A DNA stretch of 5,897 bases from Lachnospiraceae bacterium (GTDB taxonomy: Bacteria; Bacillota_A; Clostridia; Lachnospirales; Lachnospiraceae). Below the pieces are notes generated by a model. That model saw only the letters and a list, made by a program, of their open reading frames with translations. It made no database searches and had not been told where the DNA came from. A program made the translations under genes and the position numbers. Shown here piece by piece: positions 1 through 4,832 of the stretch (positions are counted from its first letter, which is position 1; the number at the start of each line of letters is the position of its first letter). The DNA is taken from assembly GCA_031262285.1 (NCBI GenBank), contig JAISHZ010000284.1:1-5897 (forward strand). Direction: 5' to 3'.

Positions 1-156
1 AATGAGCGCTTGCTTGTGCGCGCATTTTCACTGCTCTGGGCTCATCGGAACGCCCAGAGAGTCTAACACCCAAAACTCCCCCCGGCTCTGTGTGGTTCGT
101 CCGGTACACATTCCCTTTAACCCGTAAATCGCCGAACGTGTAAACGATAACACTCC
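1..156. other. Left-edge segment downstream of the peptidase, unassigned
   Basis: The first 120 bases are about 55% G+C, above the A/T-rich gaps elsewhere. No RNA gene or mobile-element end is recognisable. Three incomplete frames are open here. A minus-strand frame can start at an ATG at 181, overlaps the last 25 nt of the peptidase gene and stays open to the edge for 60 codons (it includes VYTFGDLRVKGNVYRTNH), but lacks a good ribosome binding site. A plus-strand frame is open from the edge to a stop at 125-127. Another plus frame ends at 64-66. None shows a known domain, so I do not call a gene. Confidence 0.4.
34..59. repeat. Strong inverted repeat (8-bp perfect stem, 10-nt loop)
   Basis: CTCTGGGC at 34-41 and GCCCAGAG at 52-59 are exact reverse complements around a ten-base loop. 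Allowing one bulged G, three more pairs (ACT/AGT) extend the stem outward. It lies about 100 nt downstream of the peptidase stop. Neither strand has a run of T after the stem, so it is not a standard rho-independent terminator. It may stabilise a transcript 3' end or belong to the next, unseen element. Confidence 0.55.
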
Positions 157-2298
157 TCAACCTGTATTGAGTCGTTCGCATCCTGCAAGCACAAACTTCC
201 CTTCACGCAGGATCGCGATTCTATCTCCATTTGGCAAAATCGCTGTCACTTCTCCGACTTCATCATAGGGTAGTGTGATATCGGTATGACAATTGAAATA
301 GGCTTTGTCTTTTTGTTTCGTGGTACGTAGTGCCGATACTTCGTTGTCTTTTGCGATGAGTTCTTTGCCGTCTTGATTGTATACACGGATATCTTCCGTA
401 TGAGCGTAGCAAGTATCTCCCACTGCGAAATGGGGACCCATTTTTTCCGCAATCAGCACCGGCAGTTTGTCTTCAATCCCATACTTTTGAGCGGCTTGAT
501 AAGCGGGCATATTCGTGCCGATCGCAAATTCTCCCATCGGCAAGGTGTCATGGAAGCCGAACAGATTCTCACGTATCAGCGTTTTGTTTTCTATGTCGGT
601 TTCGAAATTCGCACAGGTATAGTGGCTAACCCAACCGTCGGTAAAGGTGATCGTAAGATCGCGATATTCCAATTCATCGATATAGACGCTTTTGATGTGA
701 AGAGTTCCATTGGTGCCATTCAAGGCAGGCGATGTAAATACTTCTCCAACCGGTATATTGACATCTGCTACGCAGTTTTCAAATAGGGACTGGGTGGTTG
801 GATCTTCTAAGGGTTTCAAGGAGATTGTCAGCGTTGTTTGGTTTCCGTTGCAGCCTTTGATTTCGCATGCGATTGCTTGATCTAGCGCATCGATCAGATG
901 TTGCTGCGATTCTTCGTAGAGATGATAATCCAGCGTATTGATCGCAATGATTGTCTGAAAGATCTCTTCAAAGGGTTCGATGTTTCCGGGCAGGGGAAAA
1001 GCGATAATGGTATAACTGCGCTCTTCTTCCGGGATGAATTCTCGCTGTAAAGCTGCTGCTTTTGCTCGATAGGTGAGATAAAGTGCATTTTGCTCTTTCG
1101 TAAGGGTCAGTGCTTGCGGGTGGTTCATGGGTGCAAATTGTGGTTCTCCAAATGTTTCCATGATGGCGGGACCCGCAAACTCTTTGGCGTACTGAGCCAT
1201 CTCTTGAAATGCGTTTCGCGTCGTTTCCAGTTTACGGCTGATTGTTTTTTTGTCCCAAAATAGTGTCTTGTCACCCTTGTGATCAAAATCCATTTGACGA
1301 TTGGGCGATATCGTCGTATAGCCTATGGTTTGCGGTGATTTGTCTAGGAAGGTGCTTGCCGGGCTGCGGCGAAAGATCGGGCGCAGTCCCAGTTTGGCAA
1401 ATTCTATGACCGCTGCGCTGATGATTCTTTCAAATCCGATCGTGTAACGGATCTCTACTGTTTTTTTGATAGACAGATCTTTTCTGCCTACTTCAAAGCC
1501 TTTTCGGAAGCCCTCCGCGAAGGTATGGGCGATGAGGACGATGGTCTCCTCCGGTAATTCGGCGCAAAATCTGACCAGTCGAATCTGTTCTTCACTGATA
1601 TATTCGCCATAGGCAAACAAAAAGCGATCGTTTGTCTCCGCTGCGGTGGAAAGGATCTGTTCTACGAAGGCTGTCTCTCCTTTTGCCAGTCCGGTGTTGT
1701 AGGTGTTTCCCACGCCTAAAAGTGCTGCTATTCGTTGTTGGGCAAAGATCTGTGCATAATCCCTCACAAAGTTTCGTAAGAGTTCGCACAATTCTTCATA
1801 GGAAGCATCTTGCGTAACTGCGCCGTATACTTCCAAGAAAAGCTCTGTGCGTACCAAAAGATCCCACAGTCTTCCTTCGTGAGCATATGGTATCATACTT
1901 CGTAATTCCGTATATAAAAAGGAGAAAAACCCTCCCTCTTGTTCACCCAACTGTTTCGTTGCATAAACGGGATTCGCATAGCTTTGCTCGTAGTGCTTAG
2001 GGAGAATATCTTCATATAAGGCGTGATTTTTCGCCAATAGTGCTTCAAAAGGTTCTTCTGTTCTCCCTGCACAAACCTCGTCATAGGTATTCCAGACGAG
2101 TACAAGAAACTTCGCGATGCTTCGAAAATAAGCTTTTTTCTCTTCGTGTAGTTCTGAATACTCTGACACAGTAAGGTCGTTAATACGTTCTCTGGCTAGC
2201 GTAACGCGTTCTGATAAGTCGTCATCGCTTTTGATTTCAATTTGCTCCAATAAATCTGCATCGTTCGTTGTTTCGATATCGTCTTTTGGTTCAGTCAT
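157..2298 (-). CDS. M29-family metallo-aminopeptidase with long N-terminal extension
   Basis: Probable two-metal aminopeptidase of the AmpS/aminopeptidase T family (peptidase family M29), which removes N-terminal residues from peptides in the cytoplasm. The catalytic part is the C-terminal ~400 residues (about 290-690). The expected metal ligands are all present: E519 in PVGEVFTSP, E590 in PMGEFAIGTN, H623 in GPHFAVGD, and H671/D673 in CHTDI, with Y631 near the usual catalytic tyrosine position. A substrate-pocket block (LIDALDQA..CEIKG, about 468-482) precedes them. Classical M29 enzymes are about 410 residues, so the 713-residue length leaves about 290 extra N-terminal residues: a very acidic first 35, then mostly alpha-helical sequence with no motif I recognise. 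No signal peptide or membrane segment is seen. The ATG start has AAGGA ten bases upstream. I believe similar long forms occur in Lachnospiraceae, so the extension is probably native rather than an accidental fusion. Physiological substrates cannot be read from the sequence. Confidence 0.9.
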   Translation of the reverse strand: MTEPKDDIETTNDADLLEQIEIKSDDDLSERVTLARERINDLTVSEYSELHEEKKAYFRSIAKFLVLVWNTYDEVCAGRTEEPFEALLAKNHALYEDILPKHYEQSYANPVYATKQLGEQEGGFFSFLYTELRSMIPYAHEGRLWDLLVRTELFLEVYGAVTQDASYEELCELLRNFVRDYAQIFAQQRIAALLGVGNTYNTGLAKGETAFVEQILSTAAETNDRFLFAYGEYISEEQIRLVRFCAELPEETIVLIAHTFAEGFRKGFEVGRKDLSIKKTVEIRYTIGFERIISAAVIEFAKLGLRPIFRRSPASTFLDKSPQTIGYTTISPNRQMDFDHKGDKTLFWDKKTISRKLETTRNAFQEMAQYAKEFAGPAIMETFGEPQFAPMNHPQALTLTKEQNALYLTYRAKAAALQREFIPEEERSYTIIAFPLPGNIEPFEEIFQTIIAINTLDYHLYEESQQHLIDALDQAIACEIKGCNGNQTTLTISLKPLEDPTTQSLFENCVADVNIPVGEVFTSPALNGTNGTLHIKSVYIDELEYRDLTITFTDGWVSHYTCANFETDIENKTLIRENLFGFHDTLPMGEFAIGTNMPAYQAAQKYGIEDKLPVLIAEKMGPHFAVGDTCYAHTEDIRVYNQDGKELIAKDNEVSALRTTKQKDKAYFNCHTDITLPYDEVGEVTAILPNGDRIAILREGKFVLAGCERLNTG

Positions 2299-2359
2299 TG
2301 CTTTCTTTTCCTTCCAAAGGATCTCGTTTGTTGCTGTTTGCAGTAGCTGTTATCCATGG

Positions 2360-2683
2360 TCACCACACATACGCAGCGAAGTAGAGGATCAGACAGATGA
2401 GTAGGAGGGATAGGGTATTCCATACGATCCCCATACAGGGAAAAAACCGGTATTGATCTCGTTCGCGTAACGACCGGATCGCCAAAGTTAAGCCTACCAC
2501 ACTAAAGGCAAGTGCCAACAGACCTGTCAATCCATAACCGATCTTGGCTTCTCCGCCCGCTTGATATGCCAAAAAACATACATAGGATAGGGAAAAAAAG
2601 CTGATGATTCCCAATATGGTTGAGAAAATCGCTTTTTCGGAATGTCTCTTATTGGTAAAGACTAAATTGCTTTTTCGTTTCAT
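2360..2683 (-). CDS. Three-helix small membrane protein, DUF6142-like
   Basis: A 107-residue integral membrane protein of unknown function. A basic N-terminus (MKRKSNLVFTNKRHSEKA) is followed by predicted transmembrane helices at about 18-41, 48-70 and 83-106, with a charged cytoplasmic-type loop (SLRERDQYR, 71-79) between the second and third. The N-terminal K/R-rich segment with the TNK+HS..AI pattern, a GGEA turn after helix 1, and the overall size recall the DUF6142 family from Lachnospiraceae; this family call is from memory and moderately sure. No catalytic motif is visible. The ATG start is fixed by an in-frame TGA twelve bases upstream, but its Shine-Dalgarno is poor (only a GAG within AATGAGACG). 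The M29 peptidase gene follows after 61 nt, so the two may share a transcript. Confidence 0.85.
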   Translation of the reverse strand: MKRKSNLVFTNKRHSEKAIFSTILGIISFFSLSYVCFLAYQAGGEAKIGYGLTGLLALAFSVVGLTLAIRSLRERDQYRFFPCMGIVWNTLSLLLICLILYFAAYVW

Positions 2684-2726
2684 CGTCTCATTTCATGTTG
2701 CGTTCAAAGCGGTTGCCAAAGTGTCC

Positions 2727-2836
2727 CTAGTATAAAGAAATTTAATTAACTTCATGCTATGAATTGACCGGATCGCAGTAATGCTCTCAAGCGTTCTTGG
2801 TAGAAACATAAAGATAAATAAAAACGTTTATACTAG
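2727..2836. repeat. Inverted repeat pair CTAGTATAAA / TTTATACTAG flanking a 90-nt spacer
   Basis: CTAGTATAAA at 2727-2736 and its exact reverse complement TTTATACTAG at 2827-2836 bracket the non-coding gap between the two small membrane protein genes. In a minus-strand transcript the arms could pair over ten bases, with two further G-U pairs. The upstream arm overlaps the TAG stop of the 50-residue gene. The spacer contains a second small perfect inverted repeat, TTCAT-GCT-ATGAA, at 2751-2763. There is no GC-rich stem with a U-tract, so it is not a classic intrinsic terminator. Confidence 0.5.
2729..2734 (-). promoter_or_regulatory. Possible -10 element upstream of the DUF6142-like gene
   Basis: Minus-strand TATACT (5 of 6 to TATAAT) lies 45 nt upstream of the ATG at 2683, in an A/T-rich stretch. 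No recognisable -35 hexamer is found at 16-18 bp; the best spacing gives GCATGA. The hexamer also belongs to the inverted repeat described for this gap, so its match may be fortuitous. Confidence 0.22.
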
Positions 2837-2985
2837 AATAGAATTTTGGATTTTGTTGTAATCATTTTGGCACCGCTAATGAGTAACAATACGCCTGCTG
2901 CGATACCCAACACGAGCGACAATACGCCGATGACGATGTTGAGTACTCCTGTGCCGTTGACAGTTTTGTAGATTTTTTCTTCCAT
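2833..2985 (-). CDS. Small single-helix membrane protein (50 aa), hypothetical
   Basis: A 50-residue protein with a short charged N-terminus (MEEKIYKTVNGTG), one strongly hydrophobic glycine-rich helix at about 14-38 (NIVIGVLSLVLG through LLLISG), and a basic C-terminus (K40, K45, K47) ending KSKILF. The positively charged tail suggests the C-terminus faces the cytoplasm. Support for a real gene: an ATG with AGGAG six bases upstream, an in-frame TAG just before the ribosome binding site that fixes the start, codon choice like its neighbours, and a coherent transmembrane profile. It resembles small hydrophobic proteins I associate with Lachnospiraceae, but I cannot name a family or function. 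It lies between pyrE and the three-helix membrane protein on the same strand. The Shine-Dalgarno is inside a perfect short inverted repeat, and the stop codon overlaps one arm of another. Confidence 0.75.
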   Translation of the reverse strand: MEEKIYKTVNGTGVLNIVIGVLSLVLGIAAGVLLLISGAKMITTKSKILF

Positions 2986-3000
2986 AGATAGCTCCTATCT
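2986..3000 (-). promoter_or_regulatory. Shine-Dalgarno within a perfect 6-bp inverted repeat, small membrane protein gene
   Basis: The minus-strand leader reads AGATAG-GAG-CTATCT immediately before the ATG at 2985. The two arms are exactly complementary, and the AGGAG core spans the 5' arm and the loop. In RNA this could form a small hairpin that partly hides the ribosome binding site. The stem is short and A/U-rich and the loop has only three bases, so the structure would be weak and could be coincidental. The inverted repeat itself is certain; a regulatory role is inference. Confidence 0.5.
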
Positions 3001-3095
3001 GTGCACCTTTGGCGCGTGTGCCGATTCAGTTGATTGGCTCCTCTTTACGCGCTTATTTTACGAAGCATCATTTTGTGTATATGCTTGTGTACATA

Positions 3096-3773
3096 TTAGT
3101 GTATTCCATATTCTTGATAATAAGCATTCAGAGCATCTTTGTGAGACGCGCTAATCCATAGTTTCCCTTTGTATGGGGTGTTGGAAAGGTATTCCACGAC
3201 TTCATCCATCGTCAAGATAGCGGAAGCGGGAAAGCCATAGAGCATTTGTATTTCGTCCAATGCTGTCTTATCGTCGGATTTTCCTTTTTCCTGCCGATTT
3301 AAAGAGACCATCAACCCGATGATATTCACAGCCGCGCTCTCTCGTAAGATCGGAACAGTCTCCAGCATGGATTGACCGGAAGTAGTCACGTCTTCAACGA
3401 TCACGATACGGTCATGGTCTTGTGGCTTCGTGCCAAGGAATACCCCTGCGTCTCCGTGATCTTTGATTTCTTTGCGGTTGGAACAATATCGTTTTTCCAA
3501 TCCGTAGAGTTCGCTATAAGCTATCGCAGTGGCTACTGCTAAGGGAATGCCTTTGTAAGCGGGTCCAAACAATACGTCAAATGCGTCTCCGTAAACTGCG
3601 TGTATTGCCTGTGCGTATATGCGTCCCAATTTTTGAAGCTGCGCTCCTGTGACGAAAGCACCCGCATTCATATAAAAAGGGGATTTGCGCCCACTTTTTA
3701 AGGTAAATTCACCAAATTGCAGCGCACCGCTGTCAATCATAAAGGTAATCAAATCCTGTTTGTATTGTTCCAT
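3096..3773 (-). CDS. pyrE: Orotate phosphoribosyltransferase
   Basis: Transfers the phosphoribosyl group of PRPP to orotate, making OMP, the substrate of the PyrF encoded just upstream. At 225 residues it is the usual length. The N-terminal FTLKSGRKSPFYMNAG block (23-38) includes the PRPP-contacting K26. GPAYKGIPL lies at 70-78. The flexible catalytic loop carries R100, K101, K104 and H106, matching E. coli R99/K100/K103/H105 with a one-residue offset. The PRPP-binding signature IVIVEDVTTSGQS is at 123-135 with E127 and D128. No key residue appears to be missing. The ATG start gives the standard MEQYK..FMIDSGAL N-terminus. The AGGAG is only three bases from the start, which is tight, and the start lies 16 nt after the pyrF stop, suggesting coupled translation. 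A 110-nt gap separates it from the next small gene. Confidence 0.97.
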   Translation of the reverse strand: MEQYKQDLITFMIDSGALQFGEFTLKSGRKSPFYMNAGAFVTGAQLQKLGRIYAQAIHAVYGDAFDVLFGPAYKGIPLAVATAIAYSELYGLEKRYCSNRKEIKDHGDAGVFLGTKPQDHDRIVIVEDVTTSGQSMLETVPILRESAAVNIIGLMVSLNRQEKGKSDDKTALDEIQMLYGFPASAILTMDEVVEYLSNTPYKGKLWISASHKDALNAYYQEYGIH

Positions 3774-3776
3774 AAT

Positions 3777-3784
3777 CTCCTCTC
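3777..3784 (-). promoter_or_regulatory. Ribosome binding site of pyrE, unusually close to the start
   Basis: Minus-strand GAGAGGAG lies in the 16-nt gap between the pyrF stop and the pyrE ATG. The AGGAG core is only three bases from the ATG, shorter than the usual 5-9. A ribosome finishing pyrF would cover this site, so coupled translation is a reasonable inference. Confidence 0.7.
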
Positions 3785-3789
3785 GTTAT

Positions 3790-4719
3790 TCAATATGGGA
3801 AACCAAGCGCTTCTCCGATATCTTCTCTCATCTTTATCACGGCAGCTCTGGCTGCATCGGCATAGGAATCTTCATTGACAGAACCGTTCTTGGGCGACCG
3901 ATACGCAGTAAGGATGGCGCGTGAGGAATTGACGATCGCGCCCAGTCCATCGGGGTAAAAGAAAGGGATCAAATCTTTCGCGGTTGCGCCTTGTGCTCCG
4001 TAACCGGGTACCAAGATAAAGGATTTGGGCATGATTTCTCGCAGTACCTTACCCATAGCCGGGTATGTCGCGCCTACGACAGCGCCGATGTTGCTGTAGG
4101 TGCTTCCCGGGCAGCGCTCTCCCCATTCGTTGACTTTCATTGCCACATGCTCATACAGTGGTCGCCCATCCGTGATGCGATCTTGAAATTCGCCGCTGCT
4201 GGGGTTGGATGTCTTCACCAAGATAAAGATACCTTTGTTTTCTTTTTGACACACATCCAAAAATGGGAGCACACCGTCATACCCCAAATAGGGATTCACT
4301 GTCGCAAAATCTTCATCAAATGCTTTGCAAATCGTATTGCCGACTTGTACAGATCCCAAATGTCCCGTCGCATATGCCAAAGAAGTAGATCCTATGTCTC
4401 CTCGTTTGATATCACCGATCACAAGCAAGCCTTTTTTTTGTGCATATTGTACTGTTTGGTAAAAAGCTTCCATCCCCTGTACACCAAACTGTTCATACAT
4501 CGCTATCTGGGGTTTCACCGCCGGAATCAAATCCGCTATGGCATCTAAGATTCCTTTGTTAAATTCTAAGATGGCGGCTGCGGCGGCTGCCAGTGTTTCT
4601 CCGTGTTGTTTGATCGCACATTCTAGGATCTTCTTAGGTATAAAGGATAGCATCGGATCCAGACCGACGACTATAGGGGCTTTTGTATGGCGTATTTTGT
4701 GTATGAGTTGGTCAATCAT
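3790..4719 (-). CDS. pyrF: Orotidine 5'-phosphate decarboxylase
   Basis: Catalyses decarboxylation of OMP to UMP, the last step of de novo pyrimidine synthesis, in the cytoplasm. The 309-residue length fits the longer OMP decarboxylase subfamily (type 2) rather than the short ~235-residue E. coli type. Motifs in order are VGLDP (D21), AVKPQ (K69), the catalytic DIKRGD signature (D103, K105, D108), then the phosphate-binding VPGYGAQGA (about 237-245) and NSSRAI (264-269). A run of six alanines sits at 44-49 in a helix. I chose the ATG at 4719 because AAAGGAG lies nine bases upstream and the homology-bearing sequence begins there. An in-frame TTG at 4773 would add 18 residues of unconvincing sequence with no ribosome binding site. 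pyrE follows after 16 nt, so the two are almost certainly co-transcribed. I found no convincing promoter, PyrR-type leader or attenuator in the 113 nt upstream. Confidence 0.97.
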   Translation of the reverse strand: MIDQLIHKIRHTKAPIVVGLDPMLSFIPKKILECAIKQHGETLAAAAAAILEFNKGILDAIADLIPAVKPQIAMYEQFGVQGMEAFYQTVQYAQKKGLLVIGDIKRGDIGSTSLAYATGHLGSVQVGNTICKAFDEDFATVNPYLGYDGVLPFLDVCQKENKGIFILVKTSNPSSGEFQDRITDGRPLYEHVAMKVNEWGERCPGSTYSNIGAVVGATYPAMGKVLREIMPKSFILVPGYGAQGATAKDLIPFFYPDGLGAIVNSSRAILTAYRSPKNGSVNEDSYADAARAAVIKMREDIGEALGFPY

Positions 4720-4727
4720 CGTTTCTT

Positions 4728-4735
4728 GCTCCTTT
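4728..4735 (-). promoter_or_regulatory. Ribosome binding site deciding the pyrF start
   Basis: Minus-strand AAAGGAGC, a near-perfect Shine-Dalgarno, ends nine bases before the ATG at 4719. It supports that codon over the in-frame TTG at 4773, which has no such site. Confidence 0.85.
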
Positions 4736-4832
4736 GTTCGCCTATGATTACTATTTACGAATGTACACGACAACCGCGTGTTTTCATCTCTTATCGACTA
4801 TCGGGATACAACAACCTGTGAATCGTTACTGC

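Noticed and set aside
1..156. Group II intron or insertion-sequence end suggested by GTGCGCGC and the hairpin
   Set aside because: No domain V-like element, reverse transcriptase, transposase or paired terminal repeats can be seen in the available bases.
373..786. A 137-codon plus-strand open frame
   Set aside because: It is antisense to the metal-binding part of the M29 peptidase and has no recognisable domain or ribosome binding site.
3035..3095. Possible terminator or extra mini-gene after pyrE (AAGCAT..ATGCTT repeat, an ATG-ATG eight-codon frame, and a second GAGGAG)
   Set aside because: The repeat is only six bases with no U-tract, the mini-frame has no ribosome binding site, and no usable start follows the extra GAGGAG at a sensible distance.
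3991..4548. A 185-codon plus-strand open frame
   Set aside because: It lies wholly antisense to pyrF, whose catalytic motifs are clear, and its translation shows no domain; it is a shadow frame.
4574..4592. GC-rich GCGGCTGCGGCGGCTGCC-like run as a regulatory repeat
   Set aside because: It simply encodes the six-alanine run in a PyrF helix; no wider periodic repeat is present.
4720..4773. An 18-residue N-terminal extension of PyrF from a TTG start at 4773
   Set aside because: There is no ribosome binding site before the TTG, while a strong AAAGGAG sits nine bases before the ATG at 4719, where the family-like sequence begins.
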